Shown here: in pieces, positions 13,983 to 21,168 of the stretch | Numbering within the stretch: the stretch's first letter is position 1 | Layout of the letters: every line of letters starts with the position of its first letter | Assembly (NCBI GenBank): GCA_046733315.1 | Contig: JBKPOV010000012.1 | Span: 1 to 26,266 of the forward strand | Direction: 5' to 3' | Length of the DNA: 26,266 bases | Source: VRUE01 sp046733315 | Lineage (GTDB): Bacteria > Actinomycetota > Thermoleophilia > Solirubrobacterales > 70-9 | Program-made: the position numbers and the translations under genes | Notes under the pieces: generated by a model | Told to the model about the DNA's origin: nothing | Seen by the model: the letters and a program-made list of their open reading frames with translations, nothing else | Databases searched by the model: none

Positions 13983-14753
13983 CTACCAGCCGAAGAGCGC
14001 CCGGGCGTTGGCCTCGACCGTCTGCTCCAGCTCGGCGTAGGAGACGCCGCGGACCTCGGCGACGACCTCGGCGGTGGAGACCACGTGGGCGGGCTCGTTG
14101 GGCTTGCCGCGCACCGGCTGGGGCGCCAGGTAGGGCGCGTCGGTCTCGACCAGGACCAGCTCGTCGGGCAGCTTGGCGGCAGCCTCACGCAGCTCCTCGG
14201 CGCTGGGGAAGGTGACGATGCCGGAGAAGGAGCAGTACCAACCGCGTTCAATCGCGTCCTCGACCCGCCAGGGAGCGAGAAAGCAGTGCAGGATCACCGC
14301 TACGCCCTCGCCGTGGCGGTCGAGGATCTCGAAGACGTCGTCGACCGCCCCGGTCTCGCCGTCCGGATCGCGAGCGTGGATCACGATCGGCAGGCCGCGG
14401 TCGCGGGCGATCTCGATCTGGGCCTCGAAGGCGCGCCGCTGCTCCTCCCGGCTTGCCGTTTCGCGGTAGTAGTCGATCCCGGTCTCGCCGATCGCCCGCA
14501 CCTTCTCGTTCTCAGCCGCCAGCCGGGCGATCTCCTCGGCGCGGGCGTCATCGAATCCGGCCGCCTCGGTCGGGTGACAGCCGACCGTTGCGAAGACGCC
14601 GTCGTTGCGCTCTGTCGCGGCGATCGCGGTGAGATTCGACTCCGCGTCGAGGCCCACATTGAGCATTCGCTCCACCCCAGCCTCACGAGCTGCGGCGACG
14701 ACCTCGCCCTCGGGCCGCTCGCAGAGAAAGAGGTGGGTGTGGGAATCGATCAC
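13983..14753 (-). CDS. tatD: TatD family metal-dependent hydrolase (DNase-like)
   Basis: A 256-residue TIM-barrel metallohydrolase. Metal-binding and catalytic residues of the family are present: HTH at 5-7, the Glu in IGETGID (E90), H126 in VIHARD, H156 in LHCF and D205 in ETDAP. TatD proteins act as 3'-5' exonucleases in DNA repair or RNA turnover. The metG-tatD-rsmA-ispE neighbourhood is common in actinobacteria, although here metG is separated by the ABC genes and the oxidase gene. GTG 14753 has no Shine-Dalgarno; TAGGCT (14763-14768) lies nine bases upstream. Confidence 0.94.
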   Translation of the reverse strand: MIDSHTHLFLCERPEGEVVAAAREAGVERMLNVGLDAESNLTAIAATERNDGVFATVGCHPTEAAGFDDARAEEIARLAAENEKVRAIGETGIDYYRETASREEQRRAFEAQIEIARDRGLPIVIHARDPDGETGAVDDVFEILDRHGEGVAVILHCFLAPWRVEDAIERGWYCSFSGIVTFPSAEELREAAAKLPDELVLVETDAPYLAPQPVRGKPNEPAHVVSTAEVVAEVRGVSYAELEQTVEANARALFGW

Positions 14754-14762
14754 GGCCGCCCC

Positions 14763-14768
14763 AGCCTA
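14763..14768 (-). promoter_or_regulatory. Possible -10 element for the tatD operon (leaderless)
   Basis: TAGGCT on the minus strand lies nine bases before GTG 14753. It sits back to back with the candidate -10 of the divergent oxidase gene, 12 bases away. Confidence 0.4.
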
Positions 14769-14780
14769 TCCTCGCGCGGG

Positions 14781-14786
14781 TAGCCT
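14781..14786 (+). promoter_or_regulatory. Possible -10 element for the lactate monooxygenase-like gene (leaderless)
   Basis: TAGCCT lies eight bases before ATG 14795, which has no Shine-Dalgarno. The whole divergent gap is only 41 bases. Confidence 0.4.
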
Positions 14787-14794
14787 TCCCGCGC

Positions 14795-15889
14795 ATGGCC
14801 GACTTCGCCGACTACTACCGCCAGATCTACGCGCTCGGGCTAGGCGGCGAGACGCCATCGATCCCGGTCGCGGTGGCCGAGCTCGAGCGCCTCGCCGGCG
14901 AGGCGATGGACGAGCGAACGGCCAACTACGTATTCGCCGGGGCAGGCAGCGAGGACACGATGGATGCAAACCGCGAGGCGTTCCGCCGGCGGCGCATCGT
15001 GCCGCGGATGCTGCGCGACGTCGCCGAGCGCGACCTCTCCACCACGCTGCTGGGCACGGCGATGCCGGCGCCGCTGATGCTGGCGCCGATCGGTGTCCAG
15101 AAGGCCGTCCACGAGGAAGGCGAGCTGGCGACGGCGCGTGCGGCGGCCAGCCTCGGCCTGCCTATGATCGCCAGCACCGCCTCCGCTTTCACCCTGGAGG
15201 AGATCGCCGACGCCGCAGGAGAGGCGCCGCGCTGGTTCCAGCTCTACTGGCCCAACGATCGGGCGCTCGCCGCCAGCTTCGTCGGGCGTGCCGAGGCCGC
15301 CGGCTATGGCGCGATCGTGCTCACCGTCGACACCTTCATCCCTGGCTGGAAGCCGCGCGACCTGCAGCAGGCCTGGCTGCCCTTCCTCAACGGCGTCGGC
15401 GTCGCCAACTACTTCCAGGACCCGGTCTTCCGCGCCGCCCTCGACGAGACCCCCGAGGAGAACGTCGGCGCCGCAACCGGCCACTTCCTCGGCATCCAGG
15501 CGAACCCGTCGCTGAGCTGGGAGGACCTCGGCTGGCTGCGCGAGCAGACCGAGCTGCCGATCCTGATCAAGGGCATCCAGCATCCCGACGATGCGCTCGA
15601 GGCGGCCAAGCGCGGCCTCGACGGCATCGTCGTCTCCAACCACGGCGGCCGCCAGGTCGACGGCGCCATCGCCTCCCTCGACGCCCTGCCGGCGATCGCC
15701 GAAGCCGCCGGGGATGACCTGACGATCCTCTTCGACAGCGGCGTGCGCAGCGGCAGCGACGCGATCAAGGCGCTCGCCCTCGGCGCCGACGCCGTCTGCC
15801 TTGGCCGCCCCTACGTCTGGGCCTCGCCCTGGAGGGCCAGCAGGGAGTCGAAACCGTGCTCAAGATGGTCCTCGCAGAGCTCGACCTGA
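14795..15889 (+). CDS. Lactate 2-monooxygenase-like FMN-dependent alpha-hydroxy-acid oxidase, frameshifted near the 3' end
   Basis: Family enzymes use FMN to oxidise L-lactate or related 2-hydroxy acids. The N-terminal part ANYVFAGAGSEDTMDANREA (about 46-65), LMLAPIGVQKAVHEEGE, the substrate/FMN region WFQLYWPNDR, ILIKGIQHPDDA, SNHGGRQVDG (active-site His and Arg) and DSGVRSGSDAIKAL through LGADAVCLGRPY (phosphate site) are all intact. After GRPYVW the frame changes: the expected helix LALEGQQGVETVLKMVLAEL lies one frame away from 15823. A lost C in TGGGCC[C]TC explains this. As written, the product ends with about 21 unrelated residues and lacks the last helices. Either a sequence error or a real truncation is possible. 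Confidence 0.85.
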   Translation: MADFADYYRQIYALGLGGETPSIPVAVAELERLAGEAMDERTANYVFAGAGSEDTMDANREAFRRRRIVPRMLRDVAERDLSTTLLGTAMPAPLMLAPIGVQKAVHEEGELATARAAASLGLPMIASTASAFTLEEIADAAGEAPRWFQLYWPNDRALAASFVGRAEAAGYGAIVLTVDTFIPGWKPRDLQQAWLPFLNGVGVANYFQDPVFRAALDETPEENVGAATGHFLGIQANPSLSWEDLGWLREQTELPILIKGIQHPDDALEAAKRGLDGIVVSNHGGRQVDGAIASLDALPAIAEAAGDDLTILFDSGVRSGSDAIKALALGADAVCLGRPYVWASPWRASRESKPCSRWSSQSST

Positions 15890-15981
15890 CGATGGCGCTG
15901 TGCGGTTACACCGAGCCGGGTCAGCTTGGGCCCGACACGGTGTCCGAGGCCCAGGCCAATCCCGGTAGGGGTTCCACTTAA
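15823..15981 (+). pseudogene. Displaced C-terminal part of the lactate monooxygenase-like gene
   Basis: Read in the -1 frame this encodes LALEGQQGVETVLKMVLAEL, then DLTMALCGYTEPGQLGPDTV, the normal C-terminal helices of the family. It runs on into palindromic element B, which supplies NPGRGST and the TAA at 15979-15981. If the upstream base loss is a sequencing error, the true gene is 14795-15981, about 395 residues. Confidence 0.75.
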
Positions 15982-16068
15982 CTTTTTGGATGGGGACGGT
16001 GTTGCTGGCGCCGCGAGGTTGGCGCCCAAAAAGTACAAGACGTTCCACCCCTACCGGGATTGGCCTGG
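15951..16068. repeat. 118-bp two-stem hairpin element, copy B (between oxidase and ABC permease)
   Basis: The outer stem is a perfect 22-bp inverted repeat (15951-15972 with 16047-16068). The internal loop is TCCACTTA / ACAAGACGTTCC, almost identical to copy A. The inner stem is ACTTTTTGG/CCAAAAAGT (15981-15989 with 16026-16034), with a 36-base apex. Compared with copy A, one inner-stem pair changes from C-G to G-C and the outermost 10 bp are wholly different, yet pairing is kept. It lies six bases beyond the permease stop, between convergent genes. Confidence 0.9.
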
Positions 16069-16074
16069 CAGCGT

Positions 16075-16935
16075 TCAGAGGTCGCGCCGGGCGAAGGCCG
16101 CGGCCGCAAGGGCGAGCACCCCTACGGTGTAAGCGAAGGCCCAGAGGATCAGGCCCGGGCCCGCGGCTTCGGAGCCGCCGAAGGGGCCGAGCTGCAGGAC
16201 GACGCCGGTTAGGCCGGAGGTGTCTGAGATCAGGGCGTGCAGGCTGGCGGCGTAGAGGCCCTCGAAGGGCAGGGTCCAGCTGGCCGTACGCCCGATCGAG
16301 TGCAGGGTGTCGGAGTTGATCGCGTTGCCGATCTGAGCGAGCAGCCCGGCGGTCAGGCCGGCGCCGTAGACCATGAAGACGACGATTCCCTGCGCCGTCA
16401 CCGAGAGCACGGTGGAGGCGAGCAGCGAGAGCGCGGCGACGATCGACACAGCGAAGGCGAGCGCCAGGGCGGGACCGATCAGGTGGTCGGGCGCCCAGTG
16501 GCCCGCCTGCCAGGTGATCGCCAGCGCGGCGGCATAGACGGCGATCACGTAAGCGGCGGCGAGGACGGCGGCGGCGAGGAAGCGCGAGAGCAGCAACGTC
16601 GTGCGGCCGATCGGGCGAACGACAAGGGGCTGCAGCAGGCCGCTCTCGGCGTCCCCTCGCACGATCCCCAGCGTCAGGAAGACGGCGAGAACGGAGCCGA
16701 GGAAGAGCGAGGTGAACATCGCCAGGCCGAAGATCGTCGCGCCGGTGAAGGCCTTCGGATCGAGGATCCCGGCTTCCGCGCCGGCGAAGCCGCGGGCGTC
16801 GCGGAAGGCGAAGTGAGCACCGACGGCATAGAGCGCGAGGAAGCCGAGCGAGAGAACCAGGACGGCGAGGAAGACGCGGCGGCGCAGTCCCTCTCGCAGG
16901 GCGTAGCCGATCACCGTCGAGACGGAACGCGCCAT
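16075..16935 (-). CDS. ABC-2 type transporter permease
   Basis: A 286-residue membrane component of an ABC exporter. Hydrophobic segments lie near residues 18-40, 65-92, 112-140, 150-172, 178-200 and 262-282. The LGIVRGDAESGLLQPLVVRP segment (about 88-107) is the characteristic cytoplasmic part of ABC-2 permeases that couples to the ATPase. The open frame extends to 17520, but that part is a shadow of the ATPase gene. ATG 16935 (MARSVSTVIGYALREGL) is a typical start and lies eight bases after the ATPase stop. The substrate is unknown. Confidence 0.92.
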   Translation of the reverse strand: MARSVSTVIGYALREGLRRRVFLAVLVLSLGFLALYAVGAHFAFRDARGFAGAEAGILDPKAFTGATIFGLAMFTSLFLGSVLAVFLTLGIVRGDAESGLLQPLVVRPIGRTTLLLSRFLAAAVLAAAYVIAVYAAALAITWQAGHWAPDHLIGPALALAFAVSIVAALSLLASTVLSVTAQGIVVFMVYGAGLTAGLLAQIGNAINSDTLHSIGRTASWTLPFEGLYAASLHALISDTSGLTGVVLQLGPFGGSEAAGPGLILWAFAYTVGVLALAAAAFARRDL

Positions 16936-16943
16936 CGCCGAGC

Positions 16944-17786
16944 TCAGCCCGTCCGGCCCTGCACTGCGTCGAGGTATACGTCCTCCAGCGAGCTGCGCAG
17001 CACCTCGACCCGGTGGATTCGCTCGCCGGCGGCGACCAGCTGCGCGACTATCTCGGGCGCCTCGTCGCGGCCGGCTCCCTCGAAGAGCTTCACCCCCGTG
17101 GCGGTCTCGACCTCCACGCCGCGCGAGCGCTCGAGATCCGCCGGCCGCCCCTCCTGGACCAGCTTGCCGTCGGCGATGATCGCCACCCGGTCGCAGACCA
17201 GCTCGACCTCGCTGAGCAGGTGCGAGTTGAGCAGGACGGCGACGTCGCGGCGCCGCAGCTCTTCGAGCAGCCCGCGGACGATCCGCCTGCCGACCGGATC
17301 GAGGGCGCTCGTCGGCTCGTCGAGCAACAGCAGGCGCGGGGACCCGACCAGCGCCTGGGCGATGCCGAGCCGCTGCTGCATCCCCTTCGACATCGTCTCC
17401 ACTCGCGTGGCAGCCGCGTCGCTGAGCTCGACCAGCTCGAGCAGCTCGGCCCGCTCGGCCAGGCCGCCCGTTGAGCCCGAGAGCCGCTGGTGCAGCTGCA
17501 GCAGCTCCTCGGCGGAGCACCAGCCGGGAAAGCGGAACAGCTCGGCGAGGTAGCCAATCGCGGCGCGCGCCGGCGCCGAGCCAGCCGGCTTGCCGAGCAC
17601 CTCGACTCCGCCCGCGGTCGGCCTGACCAGGCCGCAGGCGATCTTGGTCAGGGTCGACTTGCCGGCGCCGTTTGGCCCCAGCAGGCCCAGCAATTCCCCG
17701 GAGCCGACCTCAAGCTCGACGCCCGCCAGTGCTTCCTTGCCGCGGTAGGACTTGCGCAGGGCGCGAGCGGCAAGGACCGCCGCCAT
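16944..17786 (-). CDS. ABC transporter ATP-binding protein
   Basis: A 280-residue ATPase with Walker A LGPNGAGKST (about 35-44), ABC signature MSKGMQQRLGIAQAL (about 132-146), Walker B LLLLDEPTSALDP (about 153-165) and switch His in LNSHLLSEVE. The last 60 residues form the extra C-terminal domain common in exporter ATPases paired with ABC-2 permeases. It pairs with the permease immediately downstream. The start overlaps the metG stop as TGATG, so translation is probably coupled. What it exports is unknown. Confidence 0.94.
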   Translation of the reverse strand: MAAVLAARALRKSYRGKEALAGVELEVGSGELLGLLGPNGAGKSTLTKIACGLVRPTAGGVEVLGKPAGSAPARAAIGYLAELFRFPGWCSAEELLQLHQRLSGSTGGLAERAELLELVELSDAAATRVETMSKGMQQRLGIAQALVGSPRLLLLDEPTSALDPVGRRIVRGLLEELRRRDVAVLLNSHLLSEVELVCDRVAIIADGKLVQEGRPADLERSRGVEVETATGVKLFEGAGRDEAPEIVAQLVAAGERIHRVEVLRSSLEDVYLDAVQGRTG

Positions 17787-19291
17787 CAGGCGGGTGGCTC
17801 GATCTTGGGGAAGAGCTGCGGCACACGCTCGACGCTCTGGCCGCCGGCCCGCGAGCCGAGATCGGCGAGAGCACGCGCGTCCTCGCCCAGCGCCGTGAGC
17901 AGGACCTCGCTCGTCTTCGGCAGATAGGGGACGAGCAGCAGGGTCGTCACGCGCAGGCCCTCGATCAGGTTGTAGAGGACCTCGTCGAGCCGCGCCGGGT
18001 CGGCCTCGTCCTTGGCCAGCACCCAGGGCTGCGTCTCCTCGACGTAGCGGTTGAGCCGCCGCACGAGCGTCCAGGCAACCTCCAGCGCCTGGCTCAGCTC
18101 GGCCCGGTCGAGCAGCTCGCTGAAGCGAGGCACGACGCCTTCGAAGTCCTCGGCCAGCACCGCGTCCACGGCTGCTTTTGGGACGATGCCGGCGCGGTAA
18201 CGCTCGACCATCGCCAGCACGCGGCTGGCGAGGTTGCCGTAGTCGTTGGCCAGCTCAGTCTCGTAGCGGGCCTCGAAGCCGGCGGTCGAGATTGAGCCGT
18301 CCTGACCGAAGCTGACCTCACGGAAGCAGTAGTAGCGCAGCGCATCGGAGCCGAAGCGCTCGATCACCTCAAAGGGATCGAGCACGTTGCCGAGCGACTT
18401 CGACATCTTCTTCTCGCCCATCAGCAGGTAGCCGTGGATCGTCATCCGCCGCGGCGGCTCTAGGTCGGCCGCCCAGAGCAGGGCCGGCCAGATCACCGCG
18501 TGGAACTTGAGGATGTCCTTGCCCAGCACATGCAGCGTCGCGGGCCAGAAGCGCTCGGTGAGGTCCTCTCCCTCGCGGGCGAAGCTGAGCGCGGTGACGT
18601 AGTTGAGCAACGCGTCGAACCAGACGTACATCCGCTGCTCGGGGTCCCAGGGCAGCGGCAGCCCCCACTTCAGCGCCGGCCGCGAGAGCGAGACGTCCTC
18701 GAGCCCACCCTTGATGAACGAGACAGCCTCGTTGCGGCGAAAGTCGGGCACGACGAAATCAGGGCGCTCCTCGTAGAGGCCTTCGAGCTGCGCCTGGAAG
18801 GCGGAGAGGCGGAAGAACCAGTTCTCCTCACGGACCTTCTCGAGCGGGATCTCGTGGATCGGGCAGGTGTTGCCGGGGCCGAGCTCGCGCTCGGTTTTGA
18901 AGTCGGCGCAGCGCGGGCAGTACCAGCCTTCGTAGGTGCCCTTGCTGACCCATCCGTTGTCGTAGACCCGCTGCATGATCTCGGCGACCTTCGCCTTGTG
19001 GCGCGGGTCGGAGGTGCGGATGAAGAAGTCATTGGTGGCGCCGATAATCGGCCCCAGCGCCTCGAACTTGGCGGCGTTGCGATCGGCCAGCTCCTGCGGC
19101 GAGATCCCCTCGCGTTCGGCCGCCGTCTCGATCGGCTCGCCGTGCTCATCCGTGCCGGTGAGGAAGAAGACGTCCTCCCCCCGCTGGCGCATATGCCGCG
19201 CCAGCACGTCAGCGGCCATCGTCGAGTAGGCGTGGCCGAGGTGCGGCTCCGCGTTGACGTAATAGATCGGGGTGGTGACGTAGTAGGGCAC
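17786..19291 (-). CDS. metG: Methionine--tRNA ligase
   Basis: Class I aminoacyl-tRNA synthetase charging tRNA-Met. The 501-residue product has the HLGH nucleotide motif (HLGHAYST, 17-24), FLTGTDEHGEPI (43-54), the zinc-knuckle region with WYCPRC (C125, C128) and a further Cys at 143, WFDALLNYV, and KKMSKSLGN (KMSKS at 295-299). It ends without the C-terminal tRNA-binding EMAP-like domain found in some MetRS. GTG 19291 has no Shine-Dalgarno. TAGTCT lies eight bases upstream, suggesting a leaderless start separate from the preceding rsmI. Confidence 0.97.
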   Translation of the reverse strand: MPYYVTTPIYYVNAEPHLGHAYSTMAADVLARHMRQRGEDVFFLTGTDEHGEPIETAAEREGISPQELADRNAAKFEALGPIIGATNDFFIRTSDPRHKAKVAEIMQRVYDNGWVSKGTYEGWYCPRCADFKTERELGPGNTCPIHEIPLEKVREENWFFRLSAFQAQLEGLYEERPDFVVPDFRRNEAVSFIKGGLEDVSLSRPALKWGLPLPWDPEQRMYVWFDALLNYVTALSFAREGEDLTERFWPATLHVLGKDILKFHAVIWPALLWAADLEPPRRMTIHGYLLMGEKKMSKSLGNVLDPFEVIERFGSDALRYYCFREVSFGQDGSISTAGFEARYETELANDYGNLASRVLAMVERYRAGIVPKAAVDAVLAEDFEGVVPRFSELLDRAELSQALEVAWTLVRRLNRYVEETQPWVLAKDEADPARLDEVLYNLIEGLRVTTLLLVPYLPKTSEVLLTALGEDARALADLGSRAGGQSVERVPQLFPKIEPPA

Positions 19292-19299
19292 TGCGGGCC

Positions 19300-19305
19300 A
19301 GACTA
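19300..19305 (-). promoter_or_regulatory. Possible -10 element for metG (leaderless)
   Basis: TAGTCT on the minus strand lies eight bases before GTG 19291 in the 22-base gap after rsmI. No -35 is seen at normal spacing. Confidence 0.4.
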
Positions 19306-19313
19306 GTAGGCGC

Positions 19314-20141
19314 TCAGCGGCGGGGCTCGCGGCCGGTCAACGCCCGGTAGAGATCGTTCGCTCGGGTTCCGGTGAGCGCCGCGACGACGCTGGCGGCGGC
19401 GCGCGGGCGGGCGCCCGACTGGACGAGGTGGCGCAGCGCGTCGACGGCGAAGCCGACGTCGCGGTCGTGCTCCTCGGCGGCGGCCGGGGCAATCACCAGG
19501 ACGATCTCCCCCTTGACGTCGCCGCGGAAGCGGCGCGCCAGTTCGGCCAGCGAGCCGCGGGCGACTTCCTCGTGCATCTTGGTCAGCTCGCGGCAGACGG
19601 CGGCGGGGCGGTCGGGAGCGATCGCGGCCAGCGCCGCCAGCGACTCGCCGACCCGGCGCGGCGACTCGAAGGCGATCACGGTCTCCGCCGAGCGCAGCAC
19701 GCGCTCCATCTCACCGGAGCGCTTCGGCAGGAAACCCTCGAAGCGCCAGCGGTCCGTTGGCAGGCCCGAGGCGACTAGGGCCACGGGGACGACGGACGGT
19801 CCCGGCAGCACCGTGACGTCGAGGTCGCGTTCGATGCAGCGGCGGATCAGCCGGTAGCCCGGGTCGGAGATCGCCGGCATGCCGGCGTCGGAGACCAGCG
19901 CGACGATGTCGCCCCGCTCGATCCGCTGCGCCAGCTCGGTCGCCCGCGGCGCTTCGTTTCCCTCGTGGTTGGAGATCAGCGGCGGCGCCGGGCGGATGCC
20001 GAGCTTGTCGAGCAGGCCACCGGTGCGGCGGGTGTCCTCGCAGGCGATCCAGTCGGCGGCGACCAGCGCTTCGCGCACGCGCGGCGTGACGTCGTCGAGG
20101 TTGCCGATCGGCGTCGGGCAGACGATCAGCTCGCCCGGCAT
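19314..20141 (-). CDS. rsmI: 16S rRNA (cytidine1402-2'-O)-methyltransferase
   Basis: SAM-dependent tetrapyrrole-methylase-fold enzyme that 2'-O-methylates C1402 in the ribosomal P site. The 275-residue product shows CPTPIGNLDDVTPR (8-21), CEDTRRTGGLL, the signature SNHEGNE, LVSDAGMPAISDPGYRL (about 82-98), LPGPSVVPVALVASGLP and CRELTKMHEEV. Its C-terminal extension with RAAASVVAALTG resembles the helical domain found in many RsmI. The start overlaps the ROK kinase stop (TGATG). Confidence 0.96.
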   Translation of the reverse strand: MPGELIVCPTPIGNLDDVTPRVREALVAADWIACEDTRRTGGLLDKLGIRPAPPLISNHEGNEAPRATELAQRIERGDIVALVSDAGMPAISDPGYRLIRRCIERDLDVTVLPGPSVVPVALVASGLPTDRWRFEGFLPKRSGEMERVLRSAETVIAFESPRRVGESLAALAAIAPDRPAAVCRELTKMHEEVARGSLAELARRFRGDVKGEIVLVIAPAAAEEHDRDVGFAVDALRHLVQSGARPRAAASVVAALTGTRANDLYRALTGREPRR

Positions 20142-21103
20142 CAGCCCTTGCCGCCCTCGAGCTCGATCCGCGCCATCGCCGCCGCGCCGATCATCCCGGC
20201 GTCGGGGCCCAGCTCGGCGGCGACCACAGGGATGCGCTTCATCGGCGGCAGGGCTCGCTCCTCCAGCTCCCGCCGCGCCGGATCCAGCAAGAGGTCGCCG
20301 GCGGCGATCACGCCCCCGCCGACTACGAAGACCTCCGGCTCGAAGATGTTGGCGAAACTGGCCAGGGCGACGCCGAGGCGCGAGCCGATCAGGTCGAAGA
20401 CCCCGCGCGCCCTCGCGTCGCCGCCGAGGGCCGCCTCGGTGACCGCTTTGCCGTCGATCGTCTCGCCGGCGGCGAGCATCCTCCCCAGCACGGACTCCGG
20501 CTCACGCTCGGCCGCTGCGCGCCCCTCGCGGCCGATCGCAGTGCCCGATGCGAGCGCCTCGACGCAACCGCGGCCGGGGCAGTTGCCCTGACAGCGCGGC
20601 CCGTCGGCCTCGATCACCGTGTGGCCGAGCTCGGCCCCGGCCCCGGTCGAGCCGCGGTAGACCTCGCCGCCGAGGATCAGGCCGCCGCCGATCCCGGTGC
20701 CGACCGTCAGCATCACCGCATTTTCGGCCCCGCGCGCGGCCCCGTAGAGATGCTCGGCCAAAGCCGCGACCGTAGCGTCGTTGTCGACGAAAACGGGCAG
20801 GCCGGTGCGTTCGCCGACGAGCTCGCGGATCGCCACGTCCTCGAGCGGCAAATTGACGGCAGAGATCGCGATGCCATTGTCGTGGTCGATCGTCGCCGGG
20901 ATGCCCAAGCCAACGGCAGCGACCCCCGCTCGGGCGGCATGGGCCTCTTCGACCTCGCGCACCAACAGGTCGACCAGCTCGTCCTCGGTCTGCCCGGTCG
21001 AGGACTCGCGGCTCTCCCAGAGGACTTTCGAATCGGGGTCGAGGACGCCGAGCAGCATCTTCGTTCCACCGAGGTCGACGCCGATGATTTCCCCTGCACT
21101 CAT
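20141..21103 (-). CDS. ROK family sugar kinase (glucokinase-like)
   Basis: A 320-residue ROK protein. Motifs are the ATP phosphate loop GVDLGGTKMLLGVLD (8-22), catalytic Asp in DNDATVAAL (D109), LTVGTGIGGGLILGGEVYRG, the zinc motif with H161 and C171, C175 and C180 in RCQGNCPGRGCVEAL, and VVGGGVI near the C-terminus. There is no N-terminal winged helix, so it is a kinase rather than a NagC/XylR-type repressor. Glucose is the likely substrate by family; specificity is not proven. ATG 21103 lacks a Shine-Dalgarno; TACGAA lies six bases upstream. It heads an operon with rsmI. Confidence 0.93.
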   Translation of the reverse strand: MSAGEIIGVDLGGTKMLLGVLDPDSKVLWESRESSTGQTEDELVDLLVREVEEAHAARAGVAAVGLGIPATIDHDNGIAISAVNLPLEDVAIRELVGERTGLPVFVDNDATVAALAEHLYGAARGAENAVMLTVGTGIGGGLILGGEVYRGSTGAGAELGHTVIEADGPRCQGNCPGRGCVEALASGTAIGREGRAAAEREPESVLGRMLAAGETIDGKAVTEAALGGDARARGVFDLIGSRLGVALASFANIFEPEVFVVGGGVIAAGDLLLDPARRELEERALPPMKRIPVVAAELGPDAGMIGAAAMARIELEGGKG

Positions 21104-21168
21104 GCGAGCTTCGTAGGAGGGTAGAGACGGACGACCGCGGGCATCGGCATGATTCCCGGCAGTCTTTC

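Noticed and set aside
15818..15889. Programmed frameshift in the oxidase gene
   Set aside because: No slippery heptamer or downstream pseudoknot is evident at the site; a simple one-base loss explains it.
12964..16068. CRISPR array from the repeated palindromes
   Set aside because: Repeats are few, far apart, of different families and have no regular spacers or cas genes.
13123..16068. Integron attC sites for the large hairpins
   Set aside because: Variable apex is reminiscent, but the outer ends differ between copies and the conserved R-box pattern and an integrase gene are absent.
16936..17520. N-terminal extension of the ABC permease frame
   Set aside because: Arg/Ala/Gly-rich sequence antiparallel in frame to the ATPase gene; the permease begins at MARSVST with a normal short gap.
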